From: Penelope pileata
Taxonomy: Eukaryota > Chordata > Aves > Galliformes > Cracidae
Direction of reading: 5' to 3'
NCBI GenBank assembly: GCA_013396635.1
Contig: WBMW01003930.1
Coordinates: 15,001-79,000 of the forward strand
Length of the DNA: 64,000 bases
The notes below the pieces were generated by a model, which saw only the letters and a list, made by a program, of their open reading frames with translations, did not search any database and was not told the DNA's origin. Positions 10,749 through 22,374 of this stretch are shown here, one piece after another (position 1 is the first letter of the stretch; each line of letters begins with the position of its first letter). The translations under genes and the position numbers were made by a program.

Positions 10749-13488
10749 ATTTTATCTGGCTCCTTGTGTGATATTTTACCTAACTTAATTAATTTCTATT
10801 GCAGTAGATACAGCTTGCTGGTTCTGGAATTCATGCGTGAATCAGTCTGTTCATATTCTGGGGGTCACTCAGCGCAGAATCATTTTACTGAATTCACTAT
10901 CTGGTACAACGATTTATACTATGCAAGAAAACATCCACCACAGTCATGTACCTTCCTGTGAAGGCTCTCCGAATCTGTAGTTCTGTCAGGTGAAACTCTA
11001 ATCTCCTCCCTCCTCACATCTGGACGTCTTTACTTTTGGCACACTCTGAATCTTACACATAAGTACTCAAAAATGTTTCCTGCACCTGTTCAATGTTGCA
11101 AGAATTGCTCCAGGAAAATATTCACTTATTTAAATATATGGAAGAATTTCCCTCAATCTATTTACAACCCTTGTCCAGCTCACAATCATGGCAATAACTT
11201 GGAAGGGTTAGTTAAAATTTGCACTGTGGAGAGCTTAACACATGGTACATCTCCTTAATCTCAATTCATTCATACCTTCTCCATACCTGGAACATGGGAT
11301 GGGAGCAGCCTCACAAATTAGTTAAGAGCAGTAGTTCATGATAGGTCAAGCTGAGGTTACCTTTTCAGCTCTACGAGAGTCCTTTTAAGTGGATGACACT
11401 TTCTCAAACTGTCCTATCAACTGTAAATCAATGTCCATGCTGAAACAGGAAACTGAGATCCGGACTAGTGCCTATGGCACTCCAGACCAGCTTAATCGGG
11501 GATGAATGTATTTTGGCTCCAAGTACCACACACCAAGAAAATTTGACTTTTCATATGCCCACATCTATTTGAAGGACTCTGAATAACCAGAACGTGACAC
11601 ATCACATGGGCAAATCTACTGAAAATTAACTACACAATAGAAACAGACTAGATACAACTTTCTCTCCTCCCCTTGCCCATGTTTCCAGCCACCTCTTCTA
11701 AGTTGCTGGGATAGGTTCAGAAAATCATCCTCTTGGGAGAAAAATGAGAAGAGGACAGAATGCAAGGCAACAATGCACATGGGCATAATGACTATTACCC
11801 AGCTAATACCTTTGTACTAGTCTCTTCTGACTACTCTTCTGGCATCCAAAACCATCACTAAGTGTGTGGAGATGTACTGGAATGGCTTCCTAGGTTAGTT
11901 TTTATAAAAAGGCCTGTCCTCTGATCCAAAGGAGATAACACAGAGTGCAGCAAGGCACGGCATTTGCCAAGTAGATATACCACAGCTAAAACAACAGAAG
12001 TCTAGAAAATATTTAAAGCTCAAGTTTGCTAGACTTATGCGCATGATATTAAGTAGAAGTGTTAACAGCCTCACTTTATCTGCAGGTAATACCCATCCAT
12101 ATGTCCTAGAAATTCCTTGCTTTAAGAGGAAAGAATACTTTTTAACTAATTGAAAAAAAAATAATAAAATAAAACACAAACACGCAAAAAAACACTCAGA
12201 AATTTAAACATATAGCTATCACTTATTTAGACAGCGTAGCTTTTCTGAGCATCCATGATCATCTGAAGCATGCTCCAGCAGGCAGAAAAATAGATCTCTT
12301 TTTTCTAGTGTCACACACCTCTAAATTAGTCTTTATTCTGGTAAACTTAAGTAAGGGTCATGTCACATAGATCCAATGATGATGTCTACAGTAATTGTTC
12401 TGTGCTTGCGACTTTCACCTCAGAAATGATTTCATATCCCAAATATATTGCCCAGGGATCCATAGAAGCCCAATGAGCAAGAAGACAGATGTCTTCTCTT
12501 ACCAGATGATATAAAAGGTAAGCTTCATATCAGAAAATTCTTTAAGTCCTACTGATCACTCAAGGATTTGTGGATAATATATTCCAGTGGACAAAAAGCT
12601 CTTTGCCTGAAATGCCTGATAATGAAAACACAGGGAGCGCCCTGAAGAGGATGCTTTATGTTGGCAGGGAGCCAGTGTAGGCTGAAAAATTACTATGTAA
12701 CAAAAGCAGAAGAGAGGCTGAGGGGCCAAAACTTTTCTATCAGTGATAATACATACAGTACCAGCAGATAGCAAGTGAGCAATGGAAGAGGGATTACAGA
12801 GTATTCTTAGAGCCAACCAACAATGGCACTACTACCAGATCAGCATTAAAATGATACGCTAGAGTGGAGCATAAAAGCTAGGAATTCCAGTTTTGTACCT
12901 ACTTTGTACCTACTTCTGTAACTACAGAAAGCAGAGGTGATCTAAAGCCTATAGATCAGACTAAATCATCTTCAAGATTTTGTTTTATTCAAACTCAGTT
13001 ATGTCTATTAAAAACAGCATTGGATGCAGCCAAAGGTCTCACAGGTTTATTAACAGCATCTCTAGACATGCAGTTCTCTAACAATGTTAGACATTCAAGT
13101 AGAAAGAGCGTTTTCTGGGAAGGTATGTTTATTAAATCAAGTTCTGACCTTCTGAAACGTACAGAAGCACAGTCCTCCAATTCCCACACAAACAAGCAAC
13201 ATCTCCTACACATGGTTCTATCATCTTCAGTACGATGCAAAATTTTCAAAAAGGCAGTTGACACCAAGTACTACAGTTAAAAGTCAGCATTAGAACTGTT
13301 ATGTACATAGTAAATGTGCCCGTAAGTACATTTTGCAGTGTCATTGCACAAACATTTCCTGGGTTCTCATCTTAATTTATTCATATTTTCTTAAGTGCTT
13401 CTTAGGTGAGCTGTATCCAGAAGGATCACAGAATAGACCTCTAGCACTTCAGCTATGGAAATAACTTCTAAAAGGAAATATGTTGTTA
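10749..13488. other. Non-coding stretch, no gene seen
   Basis: About 2.7 kb without a recognisable gene. Open frames up to 94 codons occur on both strands and overlap each other (for example two of about 90 codons at 12995-13280), which is what chance frames look like. A small direct repeat of TTTGTACCTAC lies at about 12892-12913. An A/AATAA-rich simple block occupies about 12150-12195. Confidence 0.65.
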
Positions 13489-13991
13489 TCACAGAATCAC
13501 AGAATCACAGAATTGCAGGGGTTGGAAGGGACCTTGAGAGATCATCGAGTCCAACCCCCCTGCCAAAGCAGCTTCCCTACAGCAGGTTGCACAGGTAGGC
13601 ATCCAGGCGGGTCTTGAATACCTCCAGGGAAGGAGACTCCACAACTTCCCTGGGCAGCCTGTTCCAGTGCTCCGTCACCCGCACTGTGAAGAAGTTCTNN
13701 NNNNNNNNNNNNNNNNNNNNNNNNNNNNNNNNNNNNNNNNNNNNNNNNNNNNNNNNNNNNNNNNNNNNNNNNNNNNNNNNNNNNNNNNNNNNNNNNNNNN
13801 NNNNNNNNNNNNNNNNNNNNNNNNNNNNNNNNNNNNNNNNNNNNNNNNNNNNNNNNNNNNNNNNNNNNNNNNNNNNNNNNNNNNNNNNNCTCTCCAGCCT
13901 GTCCAGGTCTTGCTGAATGGAAGCACAGCCTTCTGGCGTGTCAGCCACTCCCCTCAGCTTTGTGTCATCAGCAAACTTGCTGAGGGTGGAC
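13489..13991 (-). mobile_element. CR1 LINE, minus strand, interrupted by an assembly gap
   Basis: The left end carries three copies of the TCACAGAA octamer and the TTGGAAGGGACC block of the CR1 tail in reverse complement. Before the gap the minus strand encodes the ORF2 C-terminus, NFFTVRVTEHWNRLPREVV and then a segment ending RLDAYLCNLL. After the gap it encodes LSKFADDTKL and DLDRLE. The catalytic FADDTKL box (about 13955-13975) is intact, unlike in the copy at 7026. The element ends near 13991 and so is 5'-truncated inside the RT domain. The left-hand consensus resembles the CR1-F type common in birds, but the subfamily is not certain. Confidence 0.92.
13699..13889. other. Assembly gap, 191 N
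   Basis: A run of 191 undetermined bases inside the minus-strand CR1. Any protein read across it is not real. The stated length is shorter than the matching interval in other CR1 copies here (see findings). Confidence 1.
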
Positions 13992-16254
13992 GCTATATAT
14001 TTTATAAGGTGCAGTCTACAAAGGAAAAACACTGTCTCACTACATTATGCATCTACTTATGAATGAGTCCAAGTGTTGGTAGCAGGATTTCCAAGCCTAG
14101 AAGGCAAATCAGCTAACAGGGACCCAATAAAACCAAAAGCTCATCATCCATGGGCTGAAGAGAAATTGATATTACTGTTACAGATACATACACTTGTGTG
14201 CATTGTCTAACTACCAGAGAAGAACAAATTGTGATACTTCAATCTGTACTTTAGAGATGAATATAATTTCACTCATTTTGTCTAAAAAGCAGAGAGACAA
14301 GGTCAACAATAACTTTTGGTTTGTTATAATAAGGGCTCAGGTTGTTTTATATCTTGAGATACATCCAACCTTCTGAGATTTCAGTATGTAAACTGAATGG
14401 ATAGGTGGCACCTTTTCTGATAAGAAAGGTCAAGACACAAACTTTAAGGAAACTTACATGACAGAAAATGTAATATTAGAACTAATATGTAGCATTTCGC
14501 TTCACTTTTCTTGGACTCTTAAGAGTCCCATTCAAACTCTTCAAGAATCTCAGACAGAAGGTATACAGAAATTGCTCTATTTTTGATGTATTTTACTAAA
14601 ATCAGGACAAAGAAAATAATTTTTGTGTTTTTTTTTTTAGACTCTGGCTTTATACATATATTTCTAATTTGAGGAACAGTTGTCAAGCTTACTTGTCAAG
14701 TAAGAATGTTAGTACAGTAAGGATATCAATACTCTTCGAATTATTGCTTGAAAATCTTTTGGTTTTCTAAAATTAAATGGAATAGAACAATAGAAGGAAG
14801 TTCACAGTCACCAGTAGCAATTCTTGATTTTACATCATCTTAATACTTCATATAAACCTTTATTTCAAATTTAATTTTGTTCAAGTCTATTAAATATAAG
14901 CTCATGAAACAACAAAATTCACTCAATTAAATGATAAATGCTTATATCCTTTCCTCTGAACAATGTACAATTATTTTGAAGATCAGCATTTTTTAACTAT
15001 AATCTACATTGTCCTGTCTGAGAAAGTACATGTCCATTAGTGACCACATTCATCCTTGATGAAATTCTAATATACAGGAATAATAATTTAGGTTTTTCCA
15101 TGTGTAATCATTTCACCTATTTCATGTACCTAAGTTTCCTACACTGTCATTGGAAAAAGAAATGCTCCAGAAATTAATCTAAAGGAAAAGAGTATTTGTA
15201 TTTGTATTCTTACCTTCTGGAGACGGTTTATACAGAACTTCAGGAGACAAAGTTTACAGCCTAGACATCCAAGTCTGATGTCTACAGTACATGGTGTCAA
15301 CATTCCTGTATATATAAATTAAGGTTAAAATTACTCATAATTTTAAATTATTTGAGTCTAAAATATTTGCCACCAATGAATGAGAATCAGCCTGAGTCTC
15401 TTGATGCATATTTTCTTTTTATTAATTCTCTAAAGCAAGTTCTTCCAGTCAAATTCTCCTGCTGCATAATATGTTCATCCAACTCTTAACTATTCCTAAT
15501 TTTTTTTTGAAGAAAAATCTACTGTCTGCGTGATGATCAAATTTGATGTTGATGTTTTATTCTCAGTGGTTTTCAATACACTAAGCTAATCAATGTGTCC
15601 AGAAATGTCCTTGTATAGTGAAGATATCAAATACAGCTACTTAAACCAAACTCAGAATTTAGTCCTAAATACCTAAACAATAGTTTCCTTATTTTCTTGA
15701 CTCTAACACCATGTGACAAGTTGAATTACAGGATATACTACTCATTTTGGTAAATCGTGACTATATTTACATATTCCTTCTTTACATATGATTATTAAAG
15801 TTTTCAACACTGCTTGCCAATCTTTTTAGTCTCCATTTTTAGAATATAGTTCCTCAGATTTGTAGTCCCTAAACTCTAAAAGAGGAAAGAAAATTCTTGA
15901 CAATGTAATACACTATAAAAGGGGTCAATGAGTTTGAATGTTCCATTGTCCCTGTACAGATTCAGCAGCACTCCAATTAAACACAAAAGTTCACAGGTAA
16001 CATTGTAAGAATGATCTTAAAAGGTAAAGCTTTAAAAATTTTTTTAGAGCTTTGTTTTTATAAGCTAGAGGAAACAAAATAGACAAGGGAATGTCAAGAA
16101 AGATGTCATAAAGACCTCATAATCAGCACTAGTGTATTCCATAACCCATAAGTTCTCACACTGCAACAGTCATTTAAAGAACACATTTTGAAAAATATAA
16201 ATATCTTTCAGAGGTTGAAGGCTTTTTTTTTTTTTCCTGATTACAGTCGTGTTC
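13992..16254. other. AT-rich non-coding stretch, no gene seen
   Basis: No repeat family or exon is recognised over 2.3 kb. The sequence is strongly AT-rich, with homopolymer T runs near 14628 and 16228. The T run at 16228-16241 lies just before the internally deleted CR1 that starts near 16255. Confidence 0.65.
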
Positions 16255-16535
16255 ATTTTCATGACATCCTGGTTGATAAATTGGATAAATATGGATTTGA
16301 TGGACGAACCACTTGCTGGGTAAGGAACTGGCTGAATGGCCACACTCAGAGAGTTGTGGACAATGGCTCAGCGTCTGAATGGAGACCAGTGATGGGTGGT
16401 GCTCCTCAGGGATTGGTACTGGGACCGAGGAGACAGGGAGGACAGGGAGGTGTCCTTGCTTATGGCTGGGGGGTTGGAACAAGATCTCTAAGGTCCCTTC
16501 CAACCTGAACCATTCTGTGACTCTATGATTCTATG
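16255..16535 (+). mobile_element. Internally deleted CR1, plus strand
   Basis: The left part (about 16255-16427) is CR1 RT sequence, encoding FHDILVDKLDKYGFDG, then a WVRNWLNGHTQRVV segment and GAPQGLVLGP. That is the segment just upstream of the catalytic box. It then jumps directly to the CR1 3' UTR (GGTGTCCTTGCTTATGGC near 16449, GGTCCCTTCCAACCTGAACC) and ends in the octamer tail near 16535. The catalytic box and the whole C-terminal part of ORF2 are absent. A 9-base duplication (GACAGGGAG twice, 16432-16449) sits at the join. It is non-autonomous and inactive. Confidence 0.9.
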
Positions 16536-17419
16536 TTCATATTTTTGTATTTTCTCCTCTATAATCGTTTATGTGCATCATACTGCTTATATACTAGCAA
16601 CAGCATCAGTAACAATTACCTTATTATAGACAACACAAGTTTGAGATCAAAAAAAGTTTGAAAATACACAAAACTATTCCAGTAACCAACTCCCAACTCC
16701 ATCACCTAGTGTCTTTTTCATTATCAGACATTACCAAATTTAAATTCCTCATCTGAACACATCCAGAACATTATTCCAAAAGCTTATTTGTTGCACAATT
16801 TTTTTTGGACCTTAAACCCGCATGAAGGCATAAATGCTGAGCAGCTAGAGGTTGCAAAATTGGTCAGAAAAGGTTTCTTTGCAATGAATGATGTTTGATA
16901 AGGGTACTAAGGAGCAACTAAAGGGACACTGCGAGGAAAAATAAAAACAACAAACAAAAGAAACACGCAATGATGGAAACTCCACAATCCGTCCATGCAA
17001 TGTCCAGAAATACATAGACTTCCTGCTATAACACATCACGGGAACGGGCATGGTTGTTCCATAACCTCTATGAGCCAGAAAAGATGAAGTATATGATCAA
17101 AATTATTGGTTGGAATAGTGCTTATATATTATGTATTACACAGTGTCTTCATATCCTGACCTAGCACTGAAAACAAAGGTTACATTCCAGTCTTCTTAAA
17201 ACATGAGACTTTACCAAGAAAGAATCGCCTTCACAATGAATTCACCCCCAGCTAAAACAGAGCCAGAAGTTCTGGAGACAAATAAAAAAAAATAATTAAT
17301 TGGAAATAACTACATAGTTTAATGAAAATTACTCATTTAAGCCTCTAAAAAATGAGAATTGGTTTAGCATACAGTTTGTATACGAATACATTAGGATTCA
17401 CTGGGGATTTGTCTCAGAT

Positions 17420-17490
17420 GATATACAAGAGGTCAAATTAGGTGATCTATTGAACCTTCTGTCCTTAAACTGTATGAAACAATGAGAGTT
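17420..17490 (+). mobile_element. Ancient CR1-like 3' end, plus strand
   Basis: The words AGGTCAAATTAGGTGATC, then TATTGAACCTTCTGTCCTTA and AACTGTATGAAACAATGAG, follow the order of the 3' end of old CR1 elements known from turtles and other reptiles (GGTCAGACTAGATGATC, then TGGTCCCTTCTGGCCTTA, then a TCTATGA tail). The match is partial, so the copy is much older than the octamer-tailed copies in this window. Upstream limits cannot be set. Confidence 0.55.
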
Positions 17491-18289
17491 TTTATTATAT
17501 CCAGCCTTGTTAACCCCTTTCCAACTGCAACATTATAAATTATTAAATATAATGATAATTGCTAGACACTTCATCATGACTGTTTTTGAAGAACACAAAT
17601 AAATAGCTCTGGAACATGACAGCACAGCTGATATTAAACTGACTGCTCTTATCAATGAAAGAAATTACCTATTTAAGTTACAGCTAATATTGAAAAAATA
17701 AAACTGTGTCCTTATAATTTACTGCTGGATTGAAAGTTATGTTATTTACATTTTAAATAATTCAGTTTTGCATGACTTAAACGTATTTCTATTTTTAAAG
17801 GTATAAAATTACATTGTTTCACTCAGAAATTTCATGTCAACATTTCATCTTAGTGTTCTCAATGGTTTAACTGAAGATGCATAATAGATAACATTACTAA
17901 TAATTATTTCATTATTACACCAAGTAATTCTAATGTTTAACAAGTTATTGAGCATTCTTCTTTTTCAATAGGAAAAATATTCTTGTGTGACAGATGAGAT
18001 TAATCTACTATATTGTCTCAATTTTTACTATTTACTTATGACTATCATCTATTTCTGTAGTTTGCTGCCAGTTACATTATAAAAATGATTCATATTGAAA
18101 TTTTTATATCTAGTTTCATATTCTGAAATCAATTTGAAATTAGACTACAATTTTTATTTTGTTTTGGTTTTTGAGGGAGAGGGATTTCAGATGAGACATT
18201 CAGAAACAGACTTCAGTGTACTTGGGCATGCATTTACAGTTTATCATTGTCAACAGATAGGTGTTGAAAAGAATTTAAATGAAATAATA

Positions 18290-18345
18290 TAGAATTCTGG
18301 ATTCACATATTCATAAAACTTGAGATCAGAAAGGACCATTAAGAT
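18290..18345 (-). mobile_element. Ancient CR1-like 3' end, minus strand
   Basis: AGAATTCTGGATTCACATATTC followed by TTGAGATCAGAAAGGACCAT looks like the reverse complement of an old CR1 tail (a TAGATTCATAGA-type repeat and a GAAGGGACCATT block). Only about 55 bases are recognisable. Confidence is limited by the short length and high divergence. Confidence 0.4.
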
Positions 18346-20440
18346 TAAGATAACTAAGACTATGAAAGTCTTAGTTTTCACCATGTCAGCCATATTGTGA
18401 GATTAATGATCTGGATTAAATTACAATTTTAGTTTTGCCACAGCATACTTTTTAGAAAACTGTTTACATGCTTCTAGCTCTAATTTGCTTTTCTTCCATT
18501 TATTCATTCCTTCCTAAGCATTTTTCTCTAAATTCAAATTTATAAACACAACTGGAAGTATTTACAAATCATCATGACATCCTTCCCTTATCAACATTTT
18601 TCCAAAAATTAAACAATTTTAATGCTTTATTTATCCCCTCAAAAACATTTTCTCCCAGCCCAAAATTATTTTAAGGTTCTTTCTCTGACTCCCAGAATTT
18701 TCAATTTCCCTGATATAATGTGCTTTGTATTCCTCTCATCATCATTATATGCATAAGGAAATCTCTTCCTGGCTTCCAGCTGCCCAGCTTTTCCATTCCA
18801 GGAATTGAAGAAGACATCTGAGGTGTATGACAATGACGCACGTTCCTCTTGAATTGCAGCTCACAGAATTTGTTCTCATGTCTATTGAGGAAGATGATCA
18901 GTAAGAACAAAATGGATCATAACTTTTCTGTTTGGTGGTACTAGCAAAGAAGGAAATGAGAAAACGGTAGAAACTACAGATAATTTGTTAGAATGTATGA
19001 ATGATTTTATTGTATGTTGTCATGTATTGTCTTATTTAGCAGATCGCTGGTCTTCAGTTCATTTTGGCCCTTTATGCTCTGATAAAGTTACAGTTCATAT
19101 GCTCACGAGGCTATTACAATATCAAGAGACAATTTACCATTTATTACTTATTTTATAGTCATTAAAGCCCATTACTAATCTCTTACCTCTGTCAAGAAAA
19201 ATGCATAAATCCAGAGGCATTCACTATTTCATCCTTGCAAAACATATAATTTTTCCAAGGAAGTATTAATTAATATAGCACTACATTTTCAGGAACTGAT
19301 TTTGAAGATATAATGCATAATGAAAATAACAATAATAATAATCTATCTTGAAAGTAACTTTAGCATAATTAAAACATGGCTCTAAGCATTCATTTTTGGT
19401 CTTCTTCAATGTAATATCAGTGTCTACAAAGTTTAATGTTCTAGTGAACAGAACAAGGTTCAAAAAAACCAAAAAAATTCAAAATAAGTTCACAGCTCCT
19501 ACAAGACTGAACTTGGATTCATGCTGAGAAGCACACATTATTTTAGTATGGAACATTATATTTCTTCATTTTGCAATATAAGTCTTCTTCCCTCAGAATT
19601 GTAAAGAATGATAGATGTTGTTAATACACTTGCAAGGAATATATGGGGGGAAAGCTTAACCATTTTCAGTTGGGTTGCCACTGCAGGAAACTTCATGTTA
19701 GTAACTTTGATCACTACAAAACATAACTGAAGAGTGAACTTACTGCATGCCGTATTACTGATTACTTGTGGCTGTAATGTTATACAGCAATTTGATTATG
19801 TAGGAAACTCATTTCCTGAAATCTTGCAAGTAAATAATAGCCATTTTGACATTAAGAAAGCTACTCAAAAGATTCTCATGAATAGATATAATTCATTATA
19901 CAAATTTGAGTAAACCTGTCTTTAGATTTGATGGAATCAACCATGCATATTACAATGACTTTCCACTCTTCTACTCTGCATACGTACAATAGTACAGAAG
20001 GACTGATACAGAGGAACTCTCCTGTGAAACACTAAGCATAAGAAGAAGTTTTCAGATTTACTGCTTTTCATTTAGACCAGAAAGGTGAACTGTACCTTTC
20101 TTCTCTTCTGCCTCTTTTTTAACTTATGACCACATTCATACATACAGATGTAAACTCAAATGTGAAGCTTTTTTAAGAGTTCAGATAAACTCTACTCAAT
20201 TTTGACAAAAGTATAGAGGGAGAAGTGAGCACCGTCCTTTTTTAATTAGTCAAACCTCTATGTATGCAAAAATTTCCAAATTTTGATCAAAAAAGATGAA
20301 AGCGGTCACCCATAGACACTTCAGATGCATAGAATAGGATAAGGCCTATTCTTTCTTTCTGTATAACAGGAAAGAGGGACTTCTAAAGTTAAGTGTTTTG
20401 TGCCTATATTCTCTAAGACAGGCACCAGTTCTGCAGAGAT

Positions 20441-20465
20441 ATCATCTTCTTTCTCAGAAGATGAT
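20441..20465. repeat. Perfect inverted repeat, 10-base arms, 5-base loop
   Basis: ATCATCTTCT at 20441-20450 is exactly complementary to AGAAGATGAT at 20456-20465, with TTCTC between. The DNA or a transcript could fold into a short hairpin. No longer stem surrounds it, so it does not look like a microRNA precursor. Confidence 0.8.
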
Positions 20466-21370
20466 GATTTGATTCTTACATGAAAATTTTCAGGAGATAT
20501 ATGTGGGCTTAACAAGACAAAGTCTGAAATAAACATGCATCCCAAAGATGACCACCTCTTTTCATTAAAAATAATAGTATCTGATACATAATAGAAACTT
20601 TCCTAATTAACTATCAAAAGCTGTTTGTTCATATTGCTCATACTTGCAAGTATACAGCCAAATATACAAGAATATTGTCATGAAATTACAGCCTAACACT
20701 GTAGGTACAAATGCTGGCATGTTTTAGAGGCCCAAGTCTGCAGCTGATGTATACTAGACTGCGCACAGAAGGAATGTATAATGAGTAACATTTACATGTT
20801 ATAAAGGGTGTGAAAATTCTCAACATGCTGATAATTAGAAACAGCATTGGAGATTACAAGTAGCTGACTGTCTGATGTGAACACTGGAAGACACCACACT
20901 AACAGTGATATCAAGCCACAAAGCTAACTCATAAAGCACAACAATCAGACAAATCAAAAACAGATTTTTTTCAAGTAGTATTTCATTTTCCTTAAGTAGG
21001 TTTTTGTAAAAAAATGTTTAAAAGAAAATGTTGGACTCTGAGCAAGCAAACATTGTTTGCTTAAGACAACGGCCTTCCTATTTTGTGGTCAGCAAGCTTC
21101 ACCTTCAGTAATGTAGTAGGCACTGAGGGAAGACATTTTGAACGCTTTTGTTACACTTTTGTCTTCAGAGAATAAATAGTAGACAATTGATCAAGTCGTC
21201 ACATCAAATAGGGAGAAAACAAGAAAAGACAAAGCTCAGCTCAAGTTCACACTAGACAGCGTGGTGCTGGAAAACACAAAAAAGTTTTTTTCAAGTATGT
21301 TAACTGCAAGATGAATGGAAAATTACAGATCATGGCCTGAACAGGGAACTGGCCCATGAGAAACGGCTTG

Positions 21371-21859
21371 TGTTAGCTTGGCAATACACGTACACAGCCT
21401 CAGCCTGCACACCTGCATGTAGCTAGTTGTAAACTTGTTTGTGAGAAAAGTGCTCTGTAACTATCCCTATAGCTGTAAACAAGCACCCAAGTTCTGTGTG
21501 AATGACCTTGTTTACTCAAACCTGTATTTGTCACCTACTACTCTACAAACGGCCACAATACCACAGGGACTTGCTTTTTGCTGCACCCCGCTGCTGAACC
21601 CCTCTGCTGGCCCACTGCCGGCAGCATCCTTATCGGCAATCCCCTTGCTGTTCTGCCGCCATTGGCACTTGGCGATCCTTCCGCTGGCCCACTGCCACCA
21701 GCCTCCCTGTCAGCTATCCCCCTGCCGGCCCGCCACCACCGGTACCCCAGTCGGGACAGACTATCCAGTAGCCACCCCGGTATAGTGAGTATCCCCATAT
21801 TAAACTGATGAATCTGTGCTTGCCTCCATGTGCTTTCTTCGGAGTTGGTGAACCTTACA
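21371..21859 (+). mobile_element. Probable solo LTR of an endogenous retrovirus (unidentified family)
   Basis: The block stands out by a sharp rise in GC content. It starts near a TGTTAG at 21371 and ends in ACCTTACA at 21859, giving TG...CA termini as in retroviral LTRs. A polyadenylation-like ATTAAA lies at about 21799, placed as expected upstream of a U5-like segment. No retroviral internal region or primer binding site follows: an old CR1 begins within about 70 bases. I could not find a clean target-site duplication, and the left end is uncertain (it may start 20-40 bases earlier). A GC-rich tandem duplication lies inside. A non-LTR GC-rich repeat is the alternative. Confidence 0.45.
21606..21745. 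repeat. Diverged 77-base tandem duplication
   Basis: GCTGGCCCACTGCC occurs at 21606 and again at 21683, an offset of 77 bases. The two copies then run in parallel (CAGCATCC/CAGCCTCC, CAATCCCC/CTATCCCC, CTGCCGCCATTGG/CCGCCACCACCGG), with the second copy losing similarity near 21745. The proline-rich frames read from it are a by-product of the GC-rich repeat. Confidence 0.75.
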
Positions 21860-21924
21860 TAGAAGCGCTGTTGCGTTTGCAAAACACAAGAAGAGGTCAA
21901 AGCAGAATATTGGACTGATACCTG

Positions 21925-22374
21925 AAGTAGATGGTCACCTAACAAATACAGATGAGAAAAAGGCAGAGGCACTTTGCCTCTGTATTTGAGTAATCACAGA
22001 CCTTGGGCTGTCTGGAAGACCACATTGGAAGACCGTGACTGGAGGGGCCGTGACTTTCAATCTGTGGTCACCTTAATTACAAAGGAACAATTGCATCAGC
22101 TCAATCTTCATGAATCTGTGGTACTTGAGGGGATTCATCTCAGAGTACTGAAGTATTTAGCAAATGTTATAGCTGCATCCTTCCCAACAATTTACCAAAG
22201 GTTGTGGGACTCTGATGAAGTCCCAGCTGGAAGTTAGCCACACCTGTCAGTGTTCAAGAGACACTTGGACAAAGCCCTCAATAATATGCTTTAACATTTG
22301 GCTAGCCCTTAAGAGGTCAGGCAGTTGGACTAGATGATCTTTGAAGGCCCCTTCCAATTGAACTATTCTATGAC
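21925..22374 (+). mobile_element. Old internally deleted CR1, plus strand
   Basis: The left part resembles CR1 ORF2 between the endonuclease and RT domains (GAGAAAAAGGCAGAGGCACT, CTTTGCCTCTGT). From about 22060 the plus strand encodes LTKEQLHQLNLHES, then GIHLRVLKYLANVIA and IYQRLWDSDEVP, the start of the CR1 RT domain (GIHPRVLKELADVIA-like in better copies). Near 22237 it switches to the CR1 3' region (TTCAAGAGACACTTGGACAA, GATGATCTTTGAAGG, CCTTCCAATTGAACTATTCT). Most of RT and the C-terminus are missing. It is strongly diverged, so an old insertion. Confidence 0.82.

Larger units (their letters stand above)
16536..21370. other. AT-rich non-coding stretch with two ancient CR1 ends
   Basis: About 4.8 kb without a recognisable gene. 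It holds two very old CR1-type 3' ends (17420-17490 and 18290-18345) and a perfect inverted repeat at 20441-20465, listed separately. Open frames are 75 codons or fewer and match nothing I know. The block 19020-19190 is more complex than its surroundings, but nothing specific can be claimed for it. Confidence 0.6.

Noticed and set aside
13577..14062. Frames of 83-151 codons across the first gap
   Set aside because: They span undetermined bases. The known flanks are CR1 ORF2 remnants, not a host gene.
20441..20465. Inverted repeat as a microRNA precursor
   Set aside because: The stem is only 10 base pairs with no extension, far shorter than a precursor hairpin.
21435..21972. Proline-rich and Gly/Arg-rich frames of 76-144 codons
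   Set aside because: They overlap on both strands of a GC-rich tandem duplication inside an LTR-like element, a typical low-complexity artefact.
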